From: Clostridium sp. CMCC3677
GTDB lineage: Bacteria > Bacillota > Clostridia > Clostridiales > Clostridiaceae
Length of the DNA: 64,000 bases
Direction of reading: 5' to 3'
NCBI RefSeq assembly: GCF_023845585.1
Contig: NZ_JAMQHS010000001.1
Span: 1 to 64,000 of the forward strand
The translations under genes and the position numbers were made by a program. The notes below the pieces were generated by a model that searched no databases, was not told where the DNA came from, and saw only the letters and a list, made by a program, of their open reading frames with translations. Shown here piece after piece: positions 45,918 to 54,834 of this stretch. Position 1 is the stretch's first letter, and each line of letters opens with the position of its first letter.

Positions 45918-47275
45918 GGATAAAGGAATTAATTAAACCGGGAATCAAAGTTAAGAGGTGGCTCTTCTTTGGTATATTTGGGATATTATTAATTGCATTT
46001 GGATTTACAGAATTAGTAACTCATAGAGTATATGATTTATATTATAAAATATTTTATGTATTTTTAAATATTACAGGAATTTTTGTTTTGTATATTTCGG
46101 TAACTGAAAGTATGAAATCAATAATAGCATTAGTAAATAGAGGATATATAAAAGTATCTTTTGACAGTAAAAAGATAGAAAGTTTTATAGAGGAAAAGAG
46201 ATTATTAATAAAGGGACCTAAGATAGTAGTTATAGGAGGCGGAACAGGCCTTTCTACTATGCTTAGGGGACTTAAGTACTATACATCTAATATAACTGCA
46301 ATAGTAACAGTTGCTGATGATGGTGGTGGATCCGGAGATTTAAGAGAAGACTTAGGAATGCTTCCACCAGGAGATATAAGAAACTGTATATTAGCTTTAG
46401 CAGATACAGAGCCTATAATGGAGAATTTACTTCAATATAGATTTAAAGAAGGAAAACTGAAAAACCAAAGCTTTGGTAATTTATTTTTAGCAGCAATGGA
46501 TGGAATTTCTGATAATTTTGAAGAAGCGGTACAAAAAATGAGTTCTGTATTAGCAGTTACAGGAAAAGTTGTTCCAGTAACTTTAGATAATATGGAACTT
46601 GAAGCAACCCTTAAAAATGGAAAAGTGATTAGGGGAGAATCTCAAATACCGGAAGAAGCTATAAAACAAAATTCAAAAATAAGAAATTTTAGAATTATAC
46701 CTGAAAATGCAAAGCCATTAAAAGAAGCTATAGAAGCTATAAGAGAAGCTGATGCCATCGTTATGGGACCAGGAAGCCTTTATACAAGTATAATACCTAA
46801 TTTATTAGTAAAAGATATAGCAAAAGAAGTAAGAAAAAGCGAGGCATTAAAGTTTTATATATCTAATATAATGACACAGCCAGGTGAAACTACAAAGTTT
46901 AAAGTATCAGATCACTTAAAGGTGTTACAAAAATATGGTGGTAAAGATATAGTGAATTATGTTATTGCTAATGTTGGTGAAGTGGAAAATGAATTAAAAG
47001 AAAAGTATAAATTAGAAGATGCTGAATTAGTTAAACTAGATAGTGAAGCTGTAGATAACTTAGGAATAAAAATAATTGGTGACAATTTAGTTAAAATAAG
47101 TAAGGGATTTATAAAGCATGATGCTGATAAATTAGCTCAAGTTTTAGTTGATACTATTATGGAAAAGAAATTGCTATATGATAAGAAAAAGATAATAGAA
47201 TATATGTATTTATCTCAGCGTATTAAAGAAAGAGTAAAAGAAGAGAAAACTAAATCAATTCTAAAAAAATTATAG
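45914..47275 (+). CDS. yvcK: Gluconeogenesis factor YvcK/CofD-like, membrane-anchored form
   Basis: 453 aa. The CofD-like core ([68 protein letters not shown]) binds UDP-sugars and is needed for growth on gluconeogenic carbon and for cell-wall control in B. subtilis. Compared with the roughly 320-aa Bacillus protein it has an N-terminal extension with two membrane helices (residues about 18-36 and 45-66), a known clostridial variant. It overlaps rapZ. Confidence 0.95.
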   Translation: MRIKELIKPGIKVKRWLFFGIFGILLIAFGFTELVTHRVYDLYYKIFYVFLNITGIFVLYISVTESMKSIIALVNRGYIKVSFDSKKIESFIEEKRLLIKGPKIVVIGGGTGLSTMLRGLKYYTSNITAIVTVADDGGGSGDLREDLGMLPPGDIRNCILALADTEPIMENLLQYRFKEGKLKNQSFGNLFLAAMDGISDNFEEAVQKMSSVLAVTGKVVPVTLDNMELEATLKNGKVIRGESQIPEEAIKQNSKIRNFRIIPENAKPLKEAIEAIREADAIVMGPGSLYTSIIPNLLVKDIAKEVRKSEALKFYISNIMTQPGETTKFKVSDHLKVLQKYGGKDIVNYVIANVGEVENELKEKYKLEDAELVKLDSEAVDNLGIKIIGDNLVKISKGFIKHDADKLAQVLVDTIMEKKLLYDKKKIIEYMYLSQRIKERVKEEKTKSILKKL

Positions 47276-47290
47276 ATAAGGGGAAATAGG

Positions 47291-48238
47291 ATGTCATTTT
47301 CATCTAAAGTTAAAGGCGAAATATGTAGATATGTGGATATGTGTAAAGAAGATGCATTAGCAGAAATATCTGCAATAATGAAAGTGAGTGGAACCATAGC
47401 TTTTAGTGGAAGTGGTTTAAGCTTCAAAATGACCACAGAAAATCCAGCAAGTGCAAGACTAATATTTACTCTCTTAAAAGAACATTTTAATATACACTCA
47501 AAGCTTATGGTTAAAAAAAGTAATTCTCTAAAAAAGAATAATATTTATATGGTTGTTATTTTAGAAGATATGGGTGTTAGAGAGCTATTATACGAGACTG
47601 GAATACTGCAAGATATTGATGGCATAATGAACTTAAATTACAGAATTAATAAGAGTATGATTGAAACAGAAGAGAACAGAAGAGCCTATATAAGAGGTGC
47701 TTTTATTGGTGGTGGAAGTATAAGTAATCCAGAAAGAACATATCACTTAGAATTTGTTACTCATAGTGAAGAATATGCTATAGATTTAAAGGATATTATA
47801 AATACTTTTGGATTGAATTCTAAAGTTATCCAAAGAAAAAGTAGTCATATAATTTATATTAAAGAAGGAGAACAAATTGTAGACTTACTTAATATAATTG
47901 GTGCTCATGCATCTCTATTAGAACTTGAAAATATACGTATAATGAAGGAAATGAGAAATAATGTCAATAGACTCGTTAATTGTGAAACTGCTAATTTATC
48001 TAAAACAGTTAACGCTGCAGTTAGACAAGTTGAAAGTATTAGATTAATTCAAAATAAAATAGGATTACAAAGATTACCACAAAATCTTAGAGAAGTAGCA
48101 GAATTAAGATTAAATTATCCAGATGAGTCATTAAAGGAATTAGGACAAATGCTTGATCCAAAAGTTGGGAAGTCTGGAATAAATCATAGACTAAGAAAAA
48201 TTGAGAAAATAGCAGAAGAATTAAGAACCGGAAACTAA
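47291..48238 (+). CDS. whiA: DNA-binding protein WhiA
   Basis: 315 aa. Starts SFSSKVKGEICRY; an N-terminal LAGLIDADG-like domain includes AYIRGAFIGGGSISNPERTY (20 residues, the family signature), and a C-terminal HTH region includes LPQNLREVAELRLNYPDESL and GKSGINHRLRKIEKIAEEL. In Firmicutes it affects chromosome segregation and division. Third gene of the rapZ-yvcK-whiA set. The crh/HPr gene that follows whiA in Bacillus is not here. Confidence 0.96.
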   Translation: MSFSSKVKGEICRYVDMCKEDALAEISAIMKVSGTIAFSGSGLSFKMTTENPASARLIFTLLKEHFNIHSKLMVKKSNSLKKNNIYMVVILEDMGVRELLYETGILQDIDGIMNLNYRINKSMIETEENRRAYIRGAFIGGGSISNPERTYHLEFVTHSEEYAIDLKDIINTFGLNSKVIQRKSSHIIYIKEGEQIVDLLNIIGAHASLLELENIRIMKEMRNNVNRLVNCETANLSKTVNAAVRQVESIRLIQNKIGLQRLPQNLREVAELRLNYPDESLKELGQMLDPKVGKSGINHRLRKIEKIAEELRTGN

Positions 48239-48285
48239 GGCACATTCAAAAAAATAATAAGACTATAAAAAGGGAGGATGAATTT

Positions 48286-48570
48286 ATGTTTACTCATATA
48301 GTATTTTTTAAATTAAAGGACCCAACTAAGGAAAATATAAAGTTTGTTGAGGAAGCTTTATTAAGTATGAATGGAAAGATTGAAGAACTTAAGGAATTAG
48401 AAGTTGGTGTTGATGTTATAAGAAGTGAAAGAAGCTTTGATATTGGAATTATAACTAGATTCGACTCTAAGGAAGACTGTTTAGCTTATGATATTAATGA
48501 ATATCATGTGGAAAAAGTTAAAAAGGTTGTTGGACCTTATGTAGAATGTAGTAAGTCATTAGATTTTTAG
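48286..48570 (+). CDS. Dabb (stress-responsive A/B barrel) family protein
   Basis: 94-aa dimeric alpha-beta barrel protein: FTHIVFFKLKDPTKENIKF, LKELEVGVDVIRSERSFDI and HVEKVKKVVGPYVECSKSLDF fit the Dabb pattern. Members are small cytosolic proteins of mostly unknown role. AGGGAGGATG precedes the start. It may be read from the whiA transcript (gap 47 bases) and ends at a hairpin. Confidence 0.88.
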   Translation: MFTHIVFFKLKDPTKENIKFVEEALLSMNGKIEELKELEVGVDVIRSERSFDIGIITRFDSKEDCLAYDINEYHVEKVKKVVGPYVECSKSLDF

Positions 48571-48583
48571 AATGAATTTAATA

Positions 48584-48620
48584 AAAGCTACGTTAGATGC
48601 TTTGTATCTAACGTAGCTTT
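48584..48620. terminator. 15-bp hairpin between convergent genes
   Basis: AAAGCTACGTTAGAT (48584-48598) pairs with ATCTAACGTAGCTTT (48606-48620). The minus-strand side is followed by a T-rich tail. It overlaps the last codons of the minus-strand small gene. Confidence 0.75.
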
Positions 48621-48761
48621 CTCCATCTTAGTATTGTAGTTTTTTTCATTTATAATTAATTTTACGGTAGGGATTTCGTTAGGAAACCTATCAACTTTGT
48701 TATAATTGATATATGAAATTAGTAGTATGGCTATAATACTAATAGGAATTAATTTACGCAT
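48588..48761 (-). CDS. Small exported or membrane-anchored protein, 57 aa
   Basis: N-terminal hydrophobic segment (LIPISIIAILLISYI) preceded by MRK, then a short outside part (IPTVKLIINEKNYNTKMEKA). ATG 48761 has a good AGAGGTG site six bases upstream, which argues that it is translated. The last eight codons fall in the terminator hairpin. The frame may therefore be a truncated remnant of a longer exported protein cut by that sequence. No function known. Confidence 0.5.
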   Translation of the reverse strand: MRKLIPISIIAILLISYINYNKVDRFPNEIPTVKLIINEKNYNTKMEKATLDTKHLT

Positions 48762-48900
48762 ATTTAACACCTCTTAAATTAATTATACAATACACTTATT
48801 TTACGCATATTGTATTATAAAAGAATTTTACTAAAGTTAGTGTTTTGGTTTAAGAATTAATATTGTTAGTCTATAATTATATATAGGTGGTGATTACTTT

Positions 48901-49332
48901 TTGGAAAAAGTTGAATTTTTAAATAAGCTTAGAGAATTTAATAGTATTGTGTGTATAGCTCAATTTAGTAGTTACGGAACTGAATATTGGATAAGGGATA
49001 GAAGTGATATTGACTTAGCTGTGATTGTAAAATCAAACATTAGTTTTCTTGATACATTAGATATTGAAGAGGAACTTGTAGAATTAGCAATGGAATACTA
49101 TAATTATGATAAAATTCATCTTACATTTATATTATTTAAGGAATTCGAAAGCAAGTATGCAAGGATTGCAGTAGATAGTAATAATAAATATATAGTTGAT
49201 GAAGAAGCATGGTATGATTTTCAACACTATGTTTTAAAATTTGTTAGAAATAATGAACGATTGGAGAAGATTTTAAAGATAGATGAACAGTATAGTTATT
49301 TTGGAGGTGTGATAGATGAGTCCTTACTATAA
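48901..49332 (+). CDS. MntA-like minimal nucleotidyltransferase (antitoxin type)
   Basis: 143 aa, nucleotidyltransferase fold with SSYGTEYWIRDRSDIDLAV near residue 22. In MntA antitoxins the motif is GS-x10-DxD; here the G is S and eleven residues separate SS from DID, a slight departure. The paired downstream gene encodes a HepT-type HEPN protein, so this is most likely the antitoxin of an MntA/HepT (type VII) system that AMPylates the toxin. Starts with TTG after AGGTGGTGAT. Its 3' end overlaps the toxin start by 17 bases. Confidence 0.72.
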   Translation: MEKVEFLNKLREFNSIVCIAQFSSYGTEYWIRDRSDIDLAVIVKSNISFLDTLDIEEELVELAMEYYNYDKIHLTFILFKEFESKYARIAVDSNNKYIVDEEAWYDFQHYVLKFVRNNERLEKILKIDEQYSYFGGVIDESLL

Positions 49333-49782
49333 GTATAAAAAGAAAAGTTCTTAGAAAAATATAAGGCTGCTTATAATAACTTAAGTGATTTAAAGGAATC
49401 TATTAATCAATATAAAAACACTAATAGTAAAATAATTAGAAGAGCTATGTTTGCATTTTTTCAAGATTTCTGTGAATATATTATTGATATGTGCGAAAAT
49501 TATATAATCATTAACGATGGAAGAGTGAATAGTACTACAACTTCATTAAAATTAATAGAACAAGCTTTTAATGAGGGATTTTTTGATAAAAATCTAAAGA
49601 ACTGTTTATCTATGGCAGTGAAGTTAAGAAATAGATACACTCATGATTATTATCAGAGAGAGTCTAGTGAAAAGCAAATTGAAGATTTTTGCTTTCAAAA
49701 ATTAGCTTACTTAGAAATATTTTTAGAGGAAAGTAAAGAGCATGTGATATTAAAATATAAGGATAATAGTAAAAATAATTAG
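49316..49782 (+). pseudogene. HepT-like HEPN toxin gene, frameshifted near its 5' end
   Basis: ATG 49316 has GGAGGTG six bases upstream and starts MSPYYKYKKK, but hits TAG at 49352. Inserting one A in the AAAAA run at 49337-49341 joins it to a frame open from 49339 to 49782, giving about 155 aa, the usual HepT size. The catalytic HEPN motif RX4HXY is intact as RNRYTHDY. As given, only a shortened protein from ATG 49447 (111 aa, MFAFFQDFCEYIIDM) could be made. Either a true mutation, a phase-variable A-run or a sequencing error. Confidence 0.6.
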
Positions 49783-49821
49783 ATATATTTAATTTTTATG
49801 GAAGGGAGGTACATTACTGAG

Positions 49822-52800
49822 ATGGTGTCAACTAAAAATGAGAAAGAAATAGGGATAGCTGATAAGGAAAGAAAAGACTTTGTTCATCTTCATCTTCACA
49901 CTGGATATAGTTTATTAGATGGATCGGGAAAAATAAAAGAAATCATGGCAAAAACAAAAGAACTTGGAATGAATAGTATAGCTATAACTGATCATGGAGT
50001 TTTATATGGACTTGTAGATTTTTATAAAGCAGCCATTGAATATGGGATTAAACCAATACTTGGATGTGAAGTATATGTTGCAGGAAAATCTATGAAAATA
50101 AAGCAACCTGATAAAGATAATTCAACATATCATTTGGTTTTGTTAGTAAAAAATGAGATTGGCTATAGAAATTTAATGAAGATAGTATCTACAGCATCAA
50201 TAGAAGGGTTCTATTATAAGCCTAGAGTGGATCACGAGTATTTAAAGGCACATAGTGAAGGGCTAATAGCTCTTAGCGCTTGTTTAGGCGGAGAAGTGCA
50301 ATCTTATGAGTTGAAAGGTAACTATGAAAAGGCTAAAGAAACAGCACTTTTATATAAAGAAATATTTAAAGAGGATTTCTATTTAGAAATTCAAAATCAT
50401 GGCATGGATGAACAAAGAAAAGTAAATGAAGAAAATATAAAGTTATCTAAAGAATTAGGAATACCATTAGTAGCAACTAATGATGTTCATTACATAAAAA
50501 AAGATGGTTATAAATCACATGACATATTAATGTGTATTCAAACAGGAAAAACTGTGGATGATGTTAATAGAAGAAGATATCCTTCAGACCAGTTCTATTT
50601 AAAATCTCCTGAAGAAATGTGGGAAATGTTTTCTTACATACCTGAAGCATTAGAGAATACTGTGAAAATTTCTAAGCAGTGTAATTATGAATATAAATTC
50701 CATGAATCTAAGTTACCTAAATTTCCATTACCAGAAGGTGAAGAACCTTATAATTATTTGAAGAATACTTGTTATATGGGATTAATAGAGAGATATGAGG
50801 AATTTAAAGAGTTTAGGGGGAAGGATCTAGATTATGCTAAATTAGATGACTTAAAATCTAAAAATGATTCTGCAAAAGATCTTATAGATAGGCTTGAATA
50901 TGAGCTTCAGATAATAAAACAAATGGGATATATTGATTATTTCCTAATTGTTTGGGATTTTATTAAATTTGCTAATGATAATGGAATACCAACAGGACCT
51001 GGGCGTGGTAGCGCCGCTGGCTCAATAATTGCATATACATTAGGAATAACGAAGATAGATCCAATAAAGTATAGTCTAATATTTGAAAGATTTTTAAATC
51101 CAGAAAGAGTATCTATGCCTGATATAGATAGTGACTTTTGCTATGAGAGAAGACAGGAAGTAATAGATTATGTAGTAGAAAAGTATGGAGAAGATAATGT
51201 ATCTCAAATTATAACCTTTGGAACAATGGCAGCTAGAGCATGTATTAGGGATGTAGGTAGAGCTATGAATTATAGCTATAGTGAAGTTGATAAGATATGT
51301 AAAATGATACCTACAATGCTTGGTATAACTATAGAAAAGGCACTTGATTTTAATCCTGAACTTAAAGAGATATATGATAAAGACGAAAGAGTTAAGTCAT
51401 TAATAGATATGTCAAAGGACTTAGAAGGACTTCCAAGACATTCATCAACTCATGCAGCTGGTGTAGTTATTGCATCAACGCCATTGGTTCAATACGTACC
51501 TTTACAAAAAAATGATGAAATGATAGTAACTCAATTTGGAATGACTACATTAGAAGAACTAGGATTATTGAAAATGGATTTCTTAGGTCTTAGAACATTA
51601 ACTGTAATGAATGAGGCACTTAAAATTATAAAAGAAAATAGAAATATAGATATAGATTTAGATAAAATCGATTTTGACGATAAAGAAGTTTATAAGATGA
51701 TAGGGGAAGGGAAGACTGCGGGAGTATTCCAATTAGAATCTCCTGGAATGGTATCATTCATGAAAGAATTAAAGCCTGATTCTTTAGAAGATATAATTGC
51801 CGGAATTTCATTATATAGACCAGGTCCAATGGCTGAAATACCAAGATATATAGAATGTAAGAGAAATCCTGAGAAAGTCAAATATGATGCACCAGAACTA
51901 GAAGAAATACTAGATGTAACGTATGGAGTAATGGTATATCAAGAGCAAGTTATGGAGATAGTTAGAAAGCTAGCAGGATATTCTATGGGACGAAGTGATA
52001 TGGTTAGAAGAGCCATGTCAAAGAAGAAACATAAAGTCATGGAAGAAGAAAGAAAGAATTTCATTCATGGAATTATAGAAAATGATGAAGTGGTAGTTCC
52101 AGGATGTATTAGAAATGGAATTAGTGAAGAAGCAGCAAATAAGATCTTTGATAATATGATGGATTTTGCTTCGTATGCATTTAATAAATCCCATGCAGCA
52201 GCATATGCAGTAGTTGGATATCAAACTGCATATTTAATGAAATATTATCCTGTAGAAATGATAGCAGCCATGTTAAATTCATTTATGGGAAGTAGTGAAA
52301 AAGTAGTATATTATATTTCGAAAGCTGAAGAATTGGGTATACAAGTACTTCCACCAGATATAAATGAAAGTTTTGCTAAATTTACTGTTAAAGGAGAAAC
52401 TATCAGATTCGGTTTGGCAGCTATAAAAAATGTTGGTATGAATTTAATAAATAGTGTTGTGAAAACAAGAGAGAATAAAGGTAAATTTGATTCATTATTT
52501 GATTTCATTAGTAAGATAGATTTATCTGCTATAAACAAAAGAACTATTGAAAGTTTAATAAAATCAGGAACATTTGATAGCTTTAAGATATATAGATCAA
52601 AATTATTGGCTGTATATGAAAAAATGGTTGATAGTATTTCAAGTGATAGAAAAAGAAATATAGATGGACAAATAAGTTTGTTTGCATCAGATGATATTTA
52701 TGTACCAGAAATAGAATATCCAAATATAAATGAATTTGATAAACGTTCATTATTAACAATGGAAAAAGAGATGACGGGATTATATATATCAGGTCATCCA

Positions 52801-53436
52801 TTAGATGATTATGTACAAAGTTTAAAATTTCAAACTTCAAATGAAATAGGAAAAATATTTTCACATCATGAGTTATTAGATGATACTTTAGAAATTCCAA
52901 TGCTAGATGATGTTATTATTAATAATGAATCTGGAATTAATGATAATGATAGAGTGATTCTTGGTGGAATATTAACACAAGTGAATAAAAAAGTTACAAG
53001 AAATAACACAATCATGGCATTTTTACAATTAGAAGATTTAACTGGAACCATAGAAGTTATAGTTTTTCCAAAAGTATTAGATAGAGTTAGAGAACTATGC
53101 AATGAGGACGATCTAGTAATAATTAAAGGTAGAATAAGTCTAAAAACAGATGAGTTGCCTAAATTAATATGTGAAAGTATAGAACCTTTGGAAAAAATAA
53201 ATGCTTCTAAAATATATTTAAGAGTACAAAATACTATTAAAGCAAAAGAATTAAGTTTAAATTTAAAGGACTTAATAAAAAATTATAAAGGTGATACACC
53301 TATTTATATTTTTGCAGCAGAGCAAAGACAGCAGTTTAGAGTTCCAAGAGATAGATGGATAGATATGAATGAAGAATCTTTAGATTTACTAAGAAAATTT
53401 GTTGGAGATGAAAATGTAAAAGTGATAGAATTATAG
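49822..53436 (+). CDS. dnaE: DNA polymerase III subunit alpha (DnaE)
   Basis: Replicative polymerase of C-family, about 1204 aa. N-terminal PHP domain (FVHLHLHTGYSLLDG), polymerase core with catalytic acidic set in PDIDSDFCYERR, GPGRGSAAGSI, FQLESPGMVSFMKELKP and SYAFNKSHAAAYAVVGYQTA, then HhH and OB-fold domains (RVILGGILTQVNKKVT ... AFLQLEDLTGTIEVIVFP). ATG 49822 with GGAGG 12 bases before is preferred over ATG 49798, which precedes that site. In Firmicutes DnaE works beside PolC. Confidence 0.97.
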   Translation: MVSTKNEKEIGIADKERKDFVHLHLHTGYSLLDGSGKIKEIMAKTKELGMNSIAITDHGVLYGLVDFYKAAIEYGIKPILGCEVYVAGKSMKIKQPDKDNSTYHLVLLVKNEIGYRNLMKIVSTASIEGFYYKPRVDHEYLKAHSEGLIALSACLGGEVQSYELKGNYEKAKETALLYKEIFKEDFYLEIQNHGMDEQRKVNEENIKLSKELGIPLVATNDVHYIKKDGYKSHDILMCIQTGKTVDDVNRRRYPSDQFYLKSPEEMWEMFSYIPEALENTVKISKQCNYEYKFHESKLPKFPLPEGEEPYNYLKNTCYMGLIERYEEFKEFRGKDLDYAKLDDLKSKNDSAKDLIDRLEYELQIIKQMGYIDYFLIVWDFIKFANDNGIPTGPGRGSAAGSIIAYTLGITKIDPIKYSLIFERFLNPERVSMPDIDSDFCYERRQEVIDYVVEKYGEDNVSQIITFGTMAARACIRDVGRAMNYSYSEVDKICKMIPTMLGITIEKALDFNPELKEIYDKDERVKSLIDMSKDLEGLPRHSSTHAAGVVIASTPLVQYVPLQKNDEMIVTQFGMTTLEELGLLKMDFLGLRTLTVMNEALKIIKENRNIDIDLDKIDFDDKEVYKMIGEGKTAGVFQLESPGMVSFMKELKPDSLEDIIAGISLYRPGPMAEIPRYIECKRNPEKVKYDAPELEEILDVTYGVMVYQEQVMEIVRKLAGYSMGRSDMVRRAMSKKKHKVMEEERKNFIHGIIENDEVVVPGCIRNGISEEAANKIFDNMMDFASYAFNKSHAAAYAVVGYQTAYLMKYYPVEMIAAMLNSFMGSSEKVVYYISKAEELGIQVLPPDINESFAKFTVKGETIRFGLAAIKNVGMNLINSVVKTRENKGKFDSLFDFISKIDLSAINKRTIESLIKSGTFDSFKIYRSKLLAVYEKMVDSISSDRKRNIDGQISLFASDDIYVPEIEYPNINEFDKRSLLTMEKEMTGLYISGHPLDDYVQSLKFQTSNEIGKIFSHHELLDDTLEIPMLDDVIINNESGINDNDRVILGGILTQVNKKVTRNNTIMAFLQLEDLTGTIEVIVFPKVLDRVRELCNEDDLVIIKGRISLKTDELPKLICESIEPLEKINASKIYLRVQNTIKAKELSLNLKDLIKNYKGDTPIYIFAAEQRQQFRVPRDRWIDMNEESLDLLRKFVGDENVKVIEL

Positions 53437-53462
53437 TTATTAAGGGTATAATATCTAATAGT

Positions 53463-53506
53463 GTAAAATAAAAAATAATCATAATAGTATATGATTTTAA
53501 TTTTAC
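53463..53506 (+). terminator. Weak AT-rich hairpin after dnaE
   Basis: GTAAAAT ... ATTTTAC outer arms with ATCAT/ATGAT inside make an imperfect stem directly after the dnaE stop. Confidence 0.4.
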
Positions 53507-53626
53507 TTGGTTATAATATAAGTTGAGTGTTATTTAAAAATATATAAAATTAGTATATAATCTAATATGTTAACACTATTTTATTTAATAATTATCATGA
53601 TAAATAAAGAATTATATATAATATTG

Positions 53627-53663
53627 TCTAAAAAATCACTAAATATGTTATGGATTTTTTAGA
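53627..53663. terminator. 11-bp hairpin with A/T runs, upstream of pfkA
   Basis: TCTAAAAAATC (53627-53637) pairs perfectly with GATTTTTTAGA (53653-53663). It lies before the pfkA promoter and could stop read-through from dnaE. Confidence 0.5.
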
Positions 53664-53700
53664 TAAAAATATATTAATATCAAAACTTATCTAAATATGA

Positions 53701-53729
53701 TTGATAAATATTACATTTTTATGTACAAT
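53701..53729 (+). promoter_or_regulatory. Promoter of pfkA-pyk
   Basis: TTGATA (53701-53706), exactly 17 bases, TACAAT (53724-53729). Start of transcription expected near 53736, giving a leader of about 77 nt. Confidence 0.65.
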
Positions 53730-53766
53730 TGTTAGTGGTTAATAAGATATGCATAAACTATGCGCA

Positions 53767-53797
53767 GGTAGGACTTTGGGTGTCCTAGTTGTTTTTT
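53767..53797 (+). promoter_or_regulatory. Terminator-like hairpin directly before the pfkA ribosome site
   Basis: TAGGAC-TTTGGGT-GTCCTA (53769-53787) is followed by GTTGTTTTTT and then immediately by AAGGAGG (53798-53804). A small GCATA-AAC-TATGC hairpin (53751-53763) precedes it. This is the form of an intrinsic terminator within the leader. Confidence 0.55.
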
Positions 53798-53812
53798 AAG
53801 GAGGAATATATT

Positions 53813-54775
53813 ATGAAGAAAATAGCTATTTTAACAAGTGGTGGAGATGCCCCAGGAATGAATGCCGCTATAAGAGCAGTAGTAAGAACAGCCATTGATA
53901 AAGGACTTGAAGTTATGGGAGTTCAAAGAGGCTACAGTGGATTACTTAATGGTGAGCTATTTGCAATGAATAGAACATCAGTATCTGATATTATTCAAAG
54001 AGGTGGAACAATCCTAAGAACTGCTAGATGCCCAGAGTTCAAAGATGAAGAGGTAAGAAAAAGAGCAGTTAAAATACTAAATGCTTATGGTGTAGATGCT
54101 TTAGTTGTTATTGGTGGAGATGGATCTTTCATGGGAGCCAAGTTACTATCAAAACTAGGAATCAAGACTATAGGATTACCAGGAACAATAGATAATGATT
54201 TAGCTTATACTGATTTCACAATAGGATTTGATACAGCATTAAATACTATTGTTGATGCAATAAATAAAATAAGAGATACATCAACTTCTCATGAAAGAGT
54301 TTCAATAATTGAAGTTATGGGAAGAGATTGTGGAGATTTAGCTCTTCATGCTGGTATATCAAGTGGAGCAGAAGCTATAATAGTTCCAGAAATGGGTGAC
54401 TTCGATAGAGATGCTCTTTGCAGAACTATATTAGAAGGTAAAAACCATGGAAAAACTCATAGTATAGTTATTCTTGCAGAAGGAATTGGTGGAGCAGAAG
54501 AACTATCAAAATATGTTCAAGAATTAACAGGAATAGAAGCAAGAGCTACAATTTTAGGTCATATTCAAAGAGGTGGAGCACCATCAGCTTCCGATAGAGT
54601 TTTAGCTTCAAGATTAGGAGCCAGAGCAGTAGATGTTCTTCTACAAGGAGAAACTTCAAGAGTAATAGGAATTAGAGATAATCAAATTATAGACCAAGAT
54701 ATAGATGAAGCATTAGCTATGGAAAGCAAATTCGATATAGATCTATATAATGTAGCAGAAGTATTATCACGCTAA
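53813..54775 (+). CDS. pfkA: ATP-dependent 6-phosphofructokinase
   Basis: Glycolytic enzyme making fructose-1,6-bisphosphate, 320 aa. [48 protein letters not shown] and [16 protein letters not shown] are the family motifs. ATG 53813 with AAGGAGG nine bases upstream is certain; earlier in-frame codons precede the site. It lies 59 bases before pyk, the common clostridial pfkA-pyk operon, after dnaE. Confidence 0.97.
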   Translation: MKKIAILTSGGDAPGMNAAIRAVVRTAIDKGLEVMGVQRGYSGLLNGELFAMNRTSVSDIIQRGGTILRTARCPEFKDEEVRKRAVKILNAYGVDALVVIGGDGSFMGAKLLSKLGIKTIGLPGTIDNDLAYTDFTIGFDTALNTIVDAINKIRDTSTSHERVSIIEVMGRDCGDLALHAGISSGAEAIIVPEMGDFDRDALCRTILEGKNHGKTHSIVILAEGIGGAEELSKYVQELTGIEARATILGHIQRGGAPSASDRVLASRLGARAVDVLLQGETSRVIGIRDNQIIDQDIDEALAMESKFDIDLYNVAEVLSR

Positions 54776-54834
54776 TAAATTTTTATTTATATAAATTTTT
54801 ATAAACTAATTAGAATAAAGAGGAGTGTACTTAC

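Noticed and set aside
49334..49347. Programmed -1 frameshift in hepT
   Set aside because: The sequence TAT AAA AAG AAA lacks a proper X XXY YYZ slippery heptamer, since the base before AAA AAG is T. A plain indel is simpler.
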